Counted from the stretch's first letter, positions 31,803 to 45,090 are shown. The stretch: DNA of 64,000 nucleotides from Dugong dugon (GCA_030035585.1 CM057475.1:6986100-7050099); one strand, 5' to 3'. The notes: generated by a model not told the origin, from the sequence alone. Numbers and translations are program-made.

Positions 31803-33639
31803 CTGGGGGGCAAGGGGACAGATGCACAGCACACAGGTCACTAAGGGATGAGCACCCAGGGAGGAACCTCCCAGTGCAGACCACGGCTGCGCGGTCACTC
31901 TCAGTGCTGACTGGGTGGGTCTGTCCTGATGGAGGGGAGCGTACACTCAGTACAGACAGGGGCCTGGGGCTCAGAGGGGGGCAGCTCCTTCCCCTCCCTG
32001 GAGCTGATGGGAAAAGGAAGACCTAGTGTGGACCCTGGGACCTGGAGAACTGTCCCGCACATTACTGAGTCACAGTGGCCCTCTCCCCTCCCTAGATCAT
32101 GTGACTTTCCTCATTTACTTGAGCTGTTTCACATATTTTTTTTTTCCCTTCCCTTACAATCTCTCTGCAGGCTCATCCATCTGGACATAAATACAGAATT
32201 CTTTAACAGCATCCATTCAAATATTCTAAGGAGGACAGATGAATCCATTAGTGGGCTTTCTTTGTCGCATTTTCTCAGATCTCTGCCTCAGTTGTGCCTA
32301 ATGCCAGGCTTTCTGCATAACCGGGGAAGGCACCGTGAAGCACGCGGCCACGCTGCCTGGCTAGTTCTTGCTGCTGTCTCAGAGGGCACGGCTGCTGCCA
32401 GCTCCAGCCCTCTGCTCCCTCCTCCTCCACTGTGGCCTTCTCCGTCCACCAGCACATTTCCCAGATCCCAGACAGAATTGCCCACTCAGCCACTCTGAAG
32501 GGCAATGGGGAGAAGAGCTGGCCTGGCTGAGCACAGGGGCAGAGGTGGGGCTCGTGGAAGTCTGGGACCTTGAGCCTCTGTGCTCATAGCAGCCTAGCTC
32601 ATCACTCAGCCCTTGCTCAAACACCGGGCTCGCTTGTAAAGCTAGGCTGTGATCAATACCAACACAATGCCAGTGATGGTTTTTAAACAAGCATTAAATA
32701 AAGAACACTCTTCCTCGGAGTAGTCTGACTAGAGTGCGTGCAGGCTGGGCCCCTGTAAAGGCTCGCCACGGGCACAGTCCCTGATGGAACGCCGCTCTGC
32801 CCTTCGGCCATGTGCTCATGCCCTCATACTGGGTCACTTTGGGAATTGCAATTCTGATGATTACTCAGAAACACCTTGAAGAAACTCACGGGATACACCA
32901 TTAAGTAAAGTCAGAATAGACACCTGTGTGTGCTCCAGGACTGCACTGATGTGAAAAGATTTTTGCTTGTGGACAAGGACTGTGAATAAACCAAAAGCAG
33001 GCACAGGTGGGTGGCGGTGACTAATACCTCGAGTTGTTTTATTGCTTTGTCTGCTGATACAGATATATATTTGATTAAAGAAATGAAACCATTAGGCTGC
33101 CCAACCTCCTTTCCTGAACTCTCCTTTCCACAAAGCCTTCCCTGAGTGACCCCACGTTAGTCTGCGCTGTCCCTTCTCCAGGTCTCCCCCATGCCCTCTC
33201 GTAGTCCCCGTGCCATGAGCCAAGCAGGCCTGAGCGTGCAACTTGAGGCCAGGCAGCAAAGGAGCTGTGCTCTGCTCCCATCAAACCTGGTGGGTGCCTG
33301 TGGGGAACGGCATGACCCGGGACTGCTCTGGAAGGAGTAGGGCTGAGCTTATGCACCCTTCTCCCAGCAAGGCTCAGGACTGCCAGACGGGGACTACAGC
33401 CCGTGGGGCCACGCTTGTGAACCCAGATGGCTGTGTGCGGGAACAAGACCAAAGCAAACCAAAGTTTGGGGTTCAACACGGTGGATGGGGTGAGTTTAAT
33501 AAGAGCCACACCTTTCATCAGGACATCAGCAGGAATGCCCAACCTCAAATCCTGATGGGAGGTGGAGCCAGCGGAATGAACAGTTCACCAGGGACCTAGG
33601 GGCAGAACTTAGACGTCTCGCATCTGTAGCAATACACTG

Positions 33640-33850
33640 CTGGCTTTGGAGCCAGTCAGATGGGGCTAGAGCTCTGCCTCTCTCCTTGCTAATGGTGTAA
33701 TTCTGGGCACGTTATTATTGAGCCTCTCTGGGCCTCCATTTTCTGATGTGTAAAAGGCAGAATAATTCCTATACTCAGAGCTGATGAGAAGACTCAATGA
33801 ATTAGTCATACTAATAATAAGTAACACAGATTGAGTGCTAGTTATATTTC
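33640..33850. mobile_element. MIR-like ancient repeat
   Basis: Contains 'gctctgcctctctccttgct' and 'gatgagaagactcaatgaat', worn MIR core and 3' motifs. The AfroSINE at 33854 follows directly. Confidence 0.6.
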
Positions 33851-33853
33851 AGA

Positions 33854-34058
33854 GTCCCTGGATGGTGCAAATCGTTAACGCACTTGGTGGCTAACTGAAA
33901 GGCTGAAGGTTCCAGTCTACCCACAGGTGACTCAAAAGAAAGCCCTGGCAATCTACTTCTGAAAAATCAGTCATTGAAAACCCTGCGGAGCACCGTTCTA
34001 CTCTGACACACACAGGGTTGCCATGTGTCAGAATCGACAAGACGGCAACTGGTTTTAA
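33854..34058 (+). mobile_element. AfroSINE with 12-bp target duplication
   Basis: Forward copy flanked by identical 'ttatatttcaga' at 33842-33853 and 34059-34070. The intact duplication shows retrotransposition and dates the insertion as relatively young. Confidence 0.92.
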
Positions 34059-34421
34059 TTATATTTCAGATACTTTCAAGTACTTAATATGTCTTAACTC
34101 ACAGGATCTCCACATCAACCCTGTAGAGTAGATACACATGTAAAGAATTAAATACCATGTAGAAAACATTTACAGTGCCTATCACATAGGTGACAGATGA
34201 ATGTAGCCTTCATTACCATCAATAATGTCATCATCTTCATAGTCATCAAGTGGCAACTGAAGTAAAAGCTCTAACATTTCAGGCATAGGGAAATAACTGG
34301 AGGCCATTTTCCCTCTCCAGTCTTCTCTCTTGCCCCATCCCAGAAGAAAATGCTCCTACCCTGTCTGCAAGTTCACTCTGCATACACTTGTTGAGAAAGC
34401 AAGACAAGTGACATGCTGTAC

Positions 34422-34634
34422 CTGTTTGGGCACTTGTCCGAAGTTGCTGACAAAGCCCAGGATGGTGCTTTTGATCAGTGGGTCTCTGATGCTGCTGAGG
34501 TCCATCCTGTCGCCATAGAAGTAGGGGTGGAAGGTGTTAACAGCTTCCACTGCAGCTGGGCCTTGCTGCTTGTATCCAAAAATGAGGTCTATCCACTGGT
34601 GAAGGTTGGCGCTGACAAAGTCACTTTCCAGAGC
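34422..34634 (-). CDS. WDFY4: WDFY4 coding exon (BEACH core)
   Basis: 71 codons in phase 0, the longest exon here. It encodes SANLHQWIDLIFGYKQQGP and NTFHPYFYGD, the most conserved stretch of BEACH domains (WIDLIFG-K-QG, then the HP motif). It ends SNFGQVPKQ. Acceptor 'tttccag', donor 'gtacag'. Confidence 0.98.
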
Positions 34635-34920
34635 CTGGAAACAAGACCCAAAGCCCATGAAAACCACAGGCCCTCCCAGGCTCAGGCTCCCACTGCACAG
34701 ACAGCAAGGGGGCATGTGCTTCAGGATGCTGCTCTGTACCGGAGAGAAAAGCGGTGGTCTCTTCATTGGACCAGGTTCCAGCAGGCTGATGTGCGAGCCA
34801 ATGGAGGGCCACCCCAAGCCCTGCCTCCGGCTAATGGCAAAACCCATCTGACTGTTCCAGCCACCCTTGTTCATCCACTTGATAAAACAACCATGAAGTT
34901 TAGAGTATCTTTATAGTGTT

Positions 34921-35078
34921 GGAGCCCTAGTGGTGCAGAGGTTAAGAGCTTGGCTGCTAACCAGAAGGTTGGCAGTTCGAATCTACCAGCCGCTCCTTGG
35001 AAACCCTGTGGGGCAATAGAGTCACTAAGAGTTAGAATCGACTTGACGGCAATGAGTTTGGTTTTTGGTTTTGGTTTA
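34921..35078 (+). mobile_element. AfroSINE with target duplication
   Basis: Forward copy starting 'ggagccctagtggtgcagag'; 'tatagtgtt' occurs immediately before it and again at 35079-35087. The B box 'agttcgaatc' is intact. Confidence 0.92.
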
Positions 35079-35234
35079 TATAGTGTTGGTCTGGAAGTGA
35101 TATCTAACCTGAGGGAGCAGGCTGAAAACTAATCCCTGGGTCTCTGATGAGATCTGACACACGAAGAAGAGACAGCTGAATCTGACCAGAGCGTATGGGA
35201 GGTGAGACCAAGTGCAGTGGTTAGGGAAGCAAGG

Positions 35235-35385
35235 CTGGAATGATTGCCTTAGTTGATTAACAGCTCTGCTCCTCAGTTTCCACATCTGTAAAATGGGGAA
35301 GTGACCATGGGCTTATGTGAAGACTGAGAGGTTTACATGTTTGGTGCTCAGCAGGCTCTCGGTGAGTGTTAAGAAGCAAGCAATG
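35235..35385. mobile_element. MIR-like ancient repeat
   Basis: Contains 'ctcagtttccacatctgtaa' and 'aagactgagaggtttacatg', the MIR core. Confidence 0.65.
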
Positions 35386-35565
35386 GCTTGGTGTTTTACA
35401 TGTGTTTTCTGTTTCCATTAACACAAGCTTTTGCTGGCAGGTATAATTAACCCTACTTGTGGGCCAGGCTTGGGTGTGTTTTTTAACCTACCTTCCCAGC
35501 TCCCAACTGCAAGGTCTCAGGAGCCCCCAGGGAACATCCAGCCTCCCTGAGAAGATCTCCCTTCA

Positions 35566-35775
35566 CTCAAACCACTTGTCACTGAGTAAATCTGACTCAC
35601 GGCGACCCCAGGTATGTCAGAGTAGAACTGTGCTCCACAGGGTTTTCAATGGCTGTTTTTTCAGAAGCAGATCACCAGGCCTTTCTTCTGAAGTGCCTCT
35701 GGGTGGACTCATACTTCCAAGCTTTCAGTTAGCAGCAGAGCACCTTACGCATCTGCACTGCCCATGGACTCCTTG
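35566..35775 (-). mobile_element. AfroSINE
   Basis: Reverse copy with 'ctgactcacggcgacccc' at the tail side and 'agcagatcaccaggcctttc' in the middle. Confidence 0.85.
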
Positions 35776-37499
35776 CTTCACTCTAGTATCTAGAAGTTAT
35801 TAACATTGGGTGTGGGGCCCTTCCTCTATTGTCCCTGGAAGGGAAAGAACAGAATCCTAGGGAACGTGAAGGTCCCTCACTGAGAAACCTCTGTCCATCC
35901 AGGAAAGCGAAGGGCAAGTGTGTGATAACCTTGAGGAACATTCTATATACAGTCAGCCCATGTACAATTGGTCCACACTGGGCTCACTGTCCCCAGGTGG
36001 AGGATAGGAGACTTTCCAGATTCAGCCATGAGCCTTGCTCTAAGCTTACAGTCTCCATGTGGGGCCTAACCCTCCCCCTGCTTGGCAACAAGGATCCCAC
36101 TGGAAGCCAGGGATGTCTGCCTCTAACTATAGGTGACATCTAACAGGAAACAGAAGTTAGCACAGGAGTTCAAACATAGTCGATCCTGCAGATGCAGGTC
36201 AGACGGGATGGCACTGGCTCTGATTAGGGCACCCAGGCTGGCAATATTTCTTAACAGTAGCCACACATGTGATCTGATTACTGATCAGAGCCCAAGTTCA
36301 GGCCCAGGTTCCCACAACCCAGAGGCTTTCATTTGGGATTACCCAGATTCCTCCTGTTGATCTCTGGAGGACATTCAGCCCTACACCTGGTGAAGCCAGG
36401 CCACCTGTGCCAGGTTAGCTTCTCTGAGGCACATGGCTATAGTAACTTTAAGGCCAAGAAGGCCACTCTTAGGTAATGTCATATGAGGCATGGTGAACAG
36501 TGTGGCTCTCCTGGGTCTACCATCTAGCCAGAAGCACACCTAAGAGTCTCCTGGAGATGTTTATATGGAAGATTTTGTTGGTGACTACTATAACAAAGCA
36601 GTCATAGAACTGGAAGGGGATCACAGTCCAGGAGAGCTGACCTTTCCACTGGGACCTTTTCCTACCACTGCATAAGAAAGCACATTTCCCATATCCTCAA
36701 GCTCTTCTTGAGCATTCCTTCCACCTCCTTTCCTTTTGTGGAGCCTGGCATTCCCCCAAGGCACCAGCCCCCCTTCAAGGGATGGCTACTACTGGATTAC
36801 AGCCAGATGTCTTGGGACCAGGAGGCAAATTTGGTGTCCTCCTTGCTCCTCGTTGCCACCTCCAGACCATTGCTCCTCTTCCCTCTTGTTAAAAGAGGAA
36901 AAAAATCTGCTCCTCTGAGGTTCACAAGATTTAACTCTACCCCATCCTCATCCTTACTGCTGTCATCCATCAACTTTTCTGCTACTCTCATTCATCGAAA
37001 ATGGTGACTCCTGACCATGTCTTTTTTTCTTCTCTGAGATCTGCCATCCTCAGTGATTTCAACATCTGGCCTCTAAGTTCCTCAAGCTCCACTTCTCCAG
37101 TTACTTCCACCTCCATTCTACCTAAAGTCACGCATTCCATGGACACACCTTGATCCACAATGGCTCCCTCTTCAAAACCACTTACTCAAACAGCCCAGTT
37201 GGCAACAGCTATACCCTCTTTTTGTTTAACTACTTCCTAAGGCTGTTCTTCCACCTCATCAGAACTTCCAGTCCCCTGGCTCCTTTATTTCCCTGTCAGC
37301 TAGCAGCACTCTCTTGTGCTCAGCTAAGTCTTTATCCAGCTTAGATTTAGCAGTCCATAATTTCAATAGCACTCTGGTCAATACTTCCAAATCACGTGTA
37401 CCTCTGTCTTTTCACAACACTCTGGACAATCTCAAATATGTTCTGCCTTCTTACCCAGAAACAGGTAGATGGAGAGTATCACACAAGGAGGGACAATGA

Positions 37500-38045
37500 T
37501 TATCCTATAAATTATTCATTCCTTCATTCATTTTAAAAATAGACTCTTTTTAAGAGTAGATTTACAGGAAAATTGTGCAGAAAATACAGAGTTCCTATGT
37601 ATCTCCTCTCCCATCTGCATACTGTCTCTTATTATTAATATTTTAAATTCATGTGGTACATTTGTTACCATTGATAAACTAATTTACGTATATTATTATT
37701 AACTATAGTACATAGTTTACATTAGGGTTTACTCTTTGTGTTGTACAGTCCTATGGGTTTTGACAAATGCATAACATCATGTGTCCACCATTACAGGATC
37801 ACAGAGAATAGCCTCATTGTCCTAAAATGCCCTGTGGTCTGTCTATTTACCCCTCCCCTCTTCCTCCTGAATCCCTGGTGACCACTGAACTTTTCACTGT
37901 CTCTGGAATTTTGCCTTTTCCAGAATGTTATATAGTTGGAATCATATAGTAAGTAGCTTTGTCAGAGTGGCTTCTTTAACTTAGCAATATGTCTTTAAGG
38001 TTCCTTTGTGTCTTTTCATAGTTTGAGTTCATTTCTTTTTATCAC
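37500..38045 (-). mobile_element. L1 fragment, antisense
   Basis: 'aggaaaattgtgcagaaaat', 'gacaaatgcataacatcatg' and 'atatagttggaatcatatag' are antisense landmarks of old L1 3' regions. Confidence 0.65.
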
Positions 38046-38599
38046 TGAATTTTATCCTATAACCATCGGTCACCAATGTCAAATGGACACCCAGCACTGC
38101 TGGAAATATCAGATGTATTTCTCTGGTCAACTCGTGGTTAATATCTTCACAATGACTACTTTATATTTCCTACACTCTTCTCAACTACGATGCTCCCCCA
38201 CTGTCCACTTTCAGCACCTGATCATACCTTCTACTTCACAGAAAAATAGAAGCCAGCAATTAGGAACTCCCACATCTTCTTACAATACATACAAACCCAC
38301 CTTTATCTGCATCCTTCTGGGCTCCTTTTCTCCTGTTGAAGTCAAGAAGCTGTCCCTCCTCTTACCTAAAGCTAACCCCTTACCTGTGTTTCGGATTCCA
38401 AGTCCTTCTGCTTTTTCAGGAATTAATTATTTTTCTTCTCATGTATATTCAACTTCTTTTTCCAATTGAGTCTTTCCCATTGGCTCTTAAATATACTCAT
38501 TGAAAGTTTAAAACTAAAACCATAACCTTCCTTCCACCACAATCAAAATTTTTGCTATCTACCCTGACTGTCTTCATTTCCTTACCATCATTCACTTTA

Positions 38600-40780
38600 T
38601 TTCTTCATGTGGATTCAAGTTATAGTCTGGCATCGTTTCATTTCATTTCAGCCTCAAAGACTCTATTATTTCTTGGAGGGTAGGTCTTCTAGTGATGAAT
38701 TCTTTCAGTTTTTGTTTATCTTGGAATGTCTGATGTCTCCTTCATTTTTGAAGGATGTTTTTGGTGGAAATAGAATTCTTGGTTGTCAGTGTTTTTCTTT
38801 CAGCACTTTGAATGTATCATCTCGATACCTTCTAGGATCCATGGTTTCTGATGAGAAAGTACCTGCTTATCTTATTAAGAAGAGCCATGGTGGCACAGTG
38901 GTTAAAGTGCTAAGCTGCTAACCAAAATCTCGTTGGTTTGAACCCACCAGTCTGCAGGAGAAAGATGTGGCAGTCTGTTTCTGTAAAGATTTACAGCCCT
39001 GGAAACCCTGTGGGGCAGTTTGACTCTGTTCTATAGGGTTGCTATGAGTCAGAATTGACTCGACAGCAACGGGTTTATCTTACTGAGAGTCTCTTGTACA
39101 TGAGTTGCTTCTCTTTTGCTCCTTTCAGGATTCTCTATTTGTCTTTGGCTTTCGACAGTTTGATTATGATGTACCTAGGTGTGCATTTATCCTTCTTTAA
39201 TGTGTAGATTAAAACTTTACATTGATTTGGGAAGTTCTAGGCCATTATTTTTTCAAATATGCTTTCTGCCCCTTTCTCTTTCTCTTCTCCTTCTAGGGCT
39301 CCCATTATTCATATATTGGTATACTTTATGGTGTCCCACAGTTCTTTGGGGCTGTGTTCATTTTTTTCTGCACTTCTTTTTTCATTCTGTTTCTCAAACT
39401 GGATAATCTCAATTGACCTATCTTCACATCAACTAATTCTTCCTTCTGCCTGCTCAAATGTGCTTTACTGAATTTTCATTTCAATTTTTATACCTTTAAT
39501 CTAGAAATTCTATTTGTTTTAATCTCTTAACTGATATTCTATATTTTATGATTCTATTTCTTATGCTCTTTTTAGTTCTTTAGACATAGTTTCCTTCAGT
39601 TCTTTGACCATTTTTAAAAGAGCTGATTTGGAGTCATTGTAAGTCCAACATTAGGGCTTCCTCAGGGATATCTATTGATCGCTTTATTTCCTGAGTGTGA
39701 ACCATACCTTGTTGATTGGCATGCCTCATAATTTTTTTGCTGAATACTGGGCATTTAAAATAATAGAATGTGACAACTCTGGAAGACAGATACTCCCCTC
39801 TCCCCGAGGTTTACTGTTGTTGTTGTCTGTTGTTTCTGTTTGTTGCTTTCATGTTTAGTGACTTCTCTACATTAGTTCTGTAAAGTCTGTTTTCTTTCTT
39901 AAACGTGGCGATTTAAGTCTCTACTCAATTAGCTTAGTGGTCAAGTAATGATTGGACAAAGATTTCCTAAATGTCTAGAATCAATAAGTCTCCCACTCTT
40001 TGCCAAGGGTATCTGTGTATATTTTGGGGCATACCTTCAACACTCAGTCAGGCAGTTTAAAACTCTTCCTTATCCTGGACTTCCTGCTTGTTCAGAGCTT
40101 CAAGGATAGTCATCAGAAGTGAGAACTTAGAGTCTTCTTAGGTCTCTCCTGAATATGCTCATGATCTCAGACATGAGAACACCCTACACATGCATGTGGT
40201 CTTCTAGATTCCCAGGAATGTGTTGGAGTTTTTCAAAGCCTCCTATGGACATCTTATTTCCAGCTTCTGCTTTTAAACTTTTTGGTTAGCTTACTGTTTA
40301 CCCCAATTGTTATCCACCATCTCAGGCAGCCACGTGTTAGACAATTGCATCTGATCGTTTTCAACAAATGTAGCTGGAGAAAAGGTTGTGTGCACTAGGT
40401 TAGCTCTCAGTCAGGTCAAATAAAGACAGCCTTGTGAGTGAGGTATTCCGGGGAACCACCAGGCAGGTGAAATAATGGCAGTTCTCTGGGAGTAGGGCTT
40501 TGAAGGGGAGCCAACTCCATTCTGCTCCTTCCAGTGACTGTTAGGCTGTTGGATTTCACTGTGATTGTGGACTATTTATTTTCAAAGTGACTATGGAGCT
40601 TGGAGGGGAGATGGGAGTATAGTAAGTTAAAATACCACAAAACCTGCTGTTCCTACAATGATTCAGTCATTTTTCTCCAGTAAGTACTCCCTGGATTGCT
40701 GCAATCCTTTAGTTAATTTTCAGAGTTCTGAAAAAGTTGAGTTAGGCAATTTTTACCAGTGTTCTTGCTGCTTTTCTGGA
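38600..40780 (-). mobile_element. L1 3' region, antisense, with AfroSINE
   Basis: Contains 'gtctgatgtctccttcattt', 'atttgtctttggctttcgac' and 'tactgggcatttaaaataat'. The AfroSINE at 38881-39080 splits it. No coding frame remains. Confidence 0.7.
38881..39080 (+). mobile_element. AfroSINE nested in L1
   Basis: Forward copy of the longer variant, with 'agaaagatgtggcagtctgt' and tail 'atgagtcagaattgactcga'. The flanks share 'ttatctta', a likely target duplication. Confidence 0.9.
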
Positions 40781-41345
40781 GGAGAGGGTTTTTGGAGGCT
40801 CTTACTCCACTAATTTCACTGACATCAATCATTTACTTCCTTATTCAATCCAACCTAGATTCCAAGACCTTTGCTCCATGGCAGAACTCTCCCCACTGTT
40901 CTTACCACCACCCATTTCCCTTAGTCCACATATGTCCCTAAACCATCTCTCACGGCACCATGTGTCCCTCCTTTGTAGCACTTTTCTTGGTTTCAGTTTC
41001 CCTGTAATTTGGAGGGTTATTTAATTAGCCTATTTCCTCAACTAGCTCATAGGCACCTGTAGTCAGGCCTGTAGTGAGGCCTGCCCAGACTCTCTAGACC
41101 TGAGATGAGTCTTTCTGAGAACATCTTGGGGGACAGCTGCTGTTGCCTGCAGATCAAGTTCATCTTGGCCCAGGTACTCAAGACCACTGGAGTGTGGGAC
41201 GAATGGCTGCTATCTCTGGGTTTCCAGAGGGCGAAGATAAATCAGGGAAGAATCTTCTCCTCGCCAAGGAGACAGACAGAGGAAAAGTCACAAGTTTCTT
41301 GTCACTATTTAGACCTGCCCCTAATTCTCTTCTGTTTAGGTATAA

Positions 41346-41553
41346 ACCAAACCAAACTCATTGCTGTTGAGTCAATTCAGACTCACAGTGACCCTGTAGG
41401 ACAGAGTAGAACTGCCCCTTAGCGTTTCCAAGGCTGTAAATCTTTACGGAAGTAGACTGCCACATCTTTCTCCCGTGAAGCGGCTGGTGGGTTTGAACTG
41501 CCAACCTTTCGATTAGCAGATGAGTGCTTAACCACTGTGCCACCAGGGCACCC
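41346..41553 (-). mobile_element. AfroSINE
   Basis: Reverse copy with 'tgctgttgagtcaattcaga', 'gaagtagactgccacatctt' and 'aaccactgtgccaccagggc'. Confidence 0.92.
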
Positions 41554-41559
41554 TTTTTA

Positions 41560-42490
41560 AGGTATAATTTACATTAAAAACTTCTCCATTTTTAAATGTA
41601 CAGTTCAATGTGTTCTGACAATTGCATGCAATCATGCAACCAGCATTCAATCAAGATATACAACATTTTCAGTAACTTAAAATTTGTACCCCTTTTCAGT
41701 CATTTCCCTTCCCCAGATCTTAAAAAAAACAAACCAAACCCGTCGCTGTCAAGTCGATTCCAACTCATAGTGACCCTACAGGACAGAGCAGAACTGCCCC
41801 ACAGGGTTTCCAACGAGCAGCTGGTGAATTCCAACTGCCCACCTTTTGGTTAGCTGGTAAGTTTTTAACCACTGCGCCAGCAGGGCTCCCCCCAGACCTT
41901 AGTAACCACTGATCTGTTTTCTGTCCCTATAGTTTTACCTTTCCTAGACTGTCACATAAATGCAATCACATAGCCTGTAGCTTTCATTTGGGGCTTCTTT
42001 TACTTAGGATAATGCTTTTGGGATTCATCTATATTGTTTCATGTATCATTAATTTGTTCCTTTATATTGCTGAGTTGTGGATATGCCATTTGTTTATCCA
42101 TCCATCCACCAGCAGATGGATGGACATTGTCTTTTTTTTTAGTTTTTGACTAGTATGAATAAAACTAATGAATCCTCATGTACAATTTCTTTGTGTGGAC
42201 ATATTTTCATTTCTCTGGAGTAAATACCTAGAGGTGGAATTAATGTGTGATATGGCAAGTGTATCTTCAACTCTATAAGAAACTACCAAATTGTTTTTGA
42301 AAGTGGCTGTACCATTTCATTTTTACCACCAGCAGTGTATGAAGAATTCCAATTGTTCCGCAGCTTTACTAACACTTGGTTTTATCAGTCTTTTTAATTT
42401 TAGCCATTATTGTGGCTGTTTAGTAGTATCTCATAGTGGTTTTAATGTATGTTTTGCCGATGACTAATGATACCAAACATCTTTTCATGT
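41560..42490 (-). mobile_element. L1 3' region, antisense, with AfroSINE
   Basis: 'ttctctggagtaaataccta', 'ttaattttagccattattgt' and 'atgataccaaacatcttttc' are characteristic antisense L1M 3' phrases. It is split by the AfroSINE at 41722-41890. Confidence 0.75.
41722..41890 (-). mobile_element. AfroSINE with target duplication
   Basis: Reverse copy flanked by 'ccccagatctt' and 'ccccagacctt', a target duplication with one change, inside an L1. Confidence 0.9.
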
Positions 42491-43011
42491 GTTTATCCCA
42501 ACCCAGGTATTTGATCCAGGACAAGTTGTCCCAAAATAGCCTCTGGCTTCTACCCACATCTGCCATTCTGGGTTCTAAGCTAAGTCCTCCCCAGTCTTGG
42601 CAAAATCTTTGGCTAGCAGGAGCCCCCCAGGGCCTCCAACACCTCTTTTGGCTACCCTTGGCAGTATGGAGTGGCCCTGTCTATAGGGCTGGCTAGGGGC
42701 ATTGACTTGCCCTCCAGGGAATCCAAGGAGAATCTGATCTTGCTTCACCCAGTGATCACCATAATAACTTGGCGCAAGGGTAAACCTTAATGGAGCTCTT
42801 GAAAGAGGGCAGACCCAGGCCTTTTTCTGCCAGCCTAGGGCACAGACTCCAGCCCTTCTCTAAGCTCTACAGACATACGAGCCTGAGAAGTGCTTGATGT
42901 GAACCCTCCACTTGGACAGAAAGGCTCCATGGAGACTGAGGTGAGGCTGAGGTTCGTATCTGGATACCTTCCCTTGAGCCAGGGGCTCCAGAGTGACCCA
43001 GCTTGACTTAC

Positions 43012-43103
43012 CTGTCTGTGCAGGCTGATAAATTTCCGAGGATCTCCATCAGCCCAGGGAGGGAGCTGCACATCCCCCAGCACTGTCCCATCCTGCATGC
43101 AGC
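43012..43103 (-). CDS. WDFY4: WDFY4 coding exon (BEACH)
   Basis: Two bases finish a Gly codon, then 30 codons: CMQDGTVLGDVQLPPWADGD followed by PRKFISLHRQ. The PPWA-GDP-KFI pattern is strongly conserved in BEACH proteins. Acceptor 'cccactcag', donor 'gtaagt'. Confidence 0.97.
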
Positions 43104-43239
43104 CTGAGTGGGATAAGAAACAGTGGGGCTTTTGATAAATGGAAACATGAATTGGCTGGGAATTAAGAGATGTAAACACAGTGCTGTCCGGGATTGTTGA
43201 CTCTGCCTAGGCCAGGGTGTGAGCTGTGTCTTGCTTAGG

Positions 43240-43520
43240 CCACACTGCTCAGGCCTCCTCTGCCTGGAATGCCCTCCTCTCGCATCTCTCTGAAGTACCC
43301 CTACTTGGCCTTTATGCCTTTGTCTCCTCCCTGAGGCCCTCCCTGCTTCATAGGAAGTCTTAATTCTTGATTCACTATTTCTATAAAACAATTTTAGTTT
43401 CGTATCACAGTACCATCACTGTTTGCAGGTCTTCCTTCCACTATATTATGCCTTTTTATCCGGGCGCTTGGACCATTCAGTTTTGCTGAATAAATAATGA
43501 AGGAAATAAGAACTCTAAAC
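43240..43520 (-). mobile_element. L2-like fragment, antisense
   Basis: 'gcctggaatgccctcctctc' and 'tcctccctgaggccctccct' are typical antisense L2 3' phrases. Confidence 0.6.
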
Positions 43521-44936
43521 ATTTGCTAGATTATTTACAAACATAGAAATCAACATCCCTTATTTTAGTATGAAGAATCTTATCTGTTTGCTTACTTGCT
43601 TTTTTGTGTTTCCCCTGCTAACCTACAAACCCCAAGACAGCAGAGCCTACACTGGTTTTGTTAACTTCAATGCCTGGTGCATTGTAAGTGGGCAGCAAAT
43701 CTCTCCTGAATGCCTGATTGACCTCCATCCTCTGTATGTGATGTTATTTCACAGCTATGTCCCTTGCCTCTTCCACAGATAACCCCAACGTGACTTCCCA
43801 AACACAGTTGGGTGTTCCTTCCTCTGGAAGCTTCCCTGATCCACCAGACTGGTGAGCTGCCCCTTTTCTTGGCTTCCAGAGTCCCTGAATTACTTCTTTC
43901 ATGGCCCTGCCACATGTTGTGATCACTGTCCTTTTATATTTGTCTGGTTCTCATCCCTGACGCACTTAATGTATCTGAGGATCTGGACACTACCAAGGCC
44001 AGCCCGGCCAAGATCCTGAAATCAGACTTGCTGGACAGGGGCCTGGCCTGGTATGCATCTGTTTTAAACACTCCACACGTCCAGGCTGAAGACCCTTGCA
44101 CAAGAGGAGTGTGCCGTGGCTAGATTGGGGAGCATGCCCTTGTGTGCTGCTGGAGGGAGGAAGGAGGGACCCGAGGAAGGGAGTGCTGGGGGCTGAGGCT
44201 TTCTCCCACCCAGGCCAGTGCCTGCAGCTACCTCCTGCCTCTGCGTAGAGAGCTTGCTCAACCTCTACCCCAGGCTCCAACCCCACACCTAGAGTCACCC
44301 TGACTTGGTCTCACAGACATCTGTCAGTGCAGACTCCTGAGGTACCCACGTAATCACCAGAGAACCTGCCCACTGTGGCCTCCTCGTTTTGTGTCCCTCT
44401 TCTAGAGCACGAAGAAAGCATGGATCACCCTGGAGCTGAGCCTGAAGAGCAGGAAAGAGGAGGAGCCACACCATGTTTGTACAACTTCCCCTGGAGGCCA
44501 CACGGCAATCTGCTTCAGGACAGCCTGCCATCCCTGGAAACACGCTCTCCTCAGGTCCAGACTAACCCCTTTGTTTCACCCTGAGGAAAAGGGGACCCGG
44601 AGCATTACCAGACCTGGGCTATTAGCAAGGTCCCTTCTGCTGGTCACTTCCTTGCTGCAGACCTGTGGCCTAGGGATGCTCAGAAGAAAGACCATTAGGG
44701 TACCATGGCTCAGAGCTCTCCTGGTGGCCTGGGGTCCAGGTCCTTCCACATCTCTGGCCTTCCATCCTGGTGCTGCTATCCAGTGGTGGCCTCGCACCAG
44801 CCGCACTCCATACTCTGAGGGATCTATCTACTTACTTGCTCAGCAAAGACACTGATAAGGTTGACAGAGAGCTGACAGAAGGAGAGGCCTGTACTGTACC
44901 CACTCTGTCCTGGCCTCGCCCAGGCCCTTCACTTAC

Positions 44937-45090
44937 CAAACTCCACTGCATTACAGTTCGTTAGGAACTCGGGCAGGTAGAAGAACTCCGGGGTCAGTTC
45001 CCTCACGTCACTCATGTTCTCCCTGGAGGCAGACTCCCATGCATTATTCACACTGTGGAACATTCTATCTGCCACATCGAAGCTTCCGCC
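44937..45090 (-). CDS. WDFY4: WDFY4 coding exon (BEACH)
   Basis: 51 codons beginning GGSFDVADRMFHSVNNAWES, then DVRELTPEFFYLPEFL and NCNAVEF; the last base opens a Gly codon. DRMFHS and LIPEFFYLPE-type motifs are hallmarks of the BEACH fold. Acceptor 'tcctcacag', donor 'gtaagt'. Confidence 0.97.

Larger units (their letters stand above)
36700..41000. mobile_element. Composite LINE block: old LINE-like sequence split by L1 pieces
   Basis: Segments 36700-37495, 38045-38600 and 40790-41000 share a C/T-rich texture ('ctgccatcctcagtgatttc', 'cccctggctcctttatttcc'). They look like pieces of one old LINE, possibly HAL1 or L1M, in antisense. L1 3' fragments lie between them (separate entries). The family call for the outer parts is tentative. 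Confidence 0.4.

Noticed and set aside
31929..32498. Plus-strand open frame of 189 codons
   Set aside because: It lies in a WDFY4 intron, starts in unremarkable sequence and ends in Ser/Pro-rich low complexity. No family was recognised.
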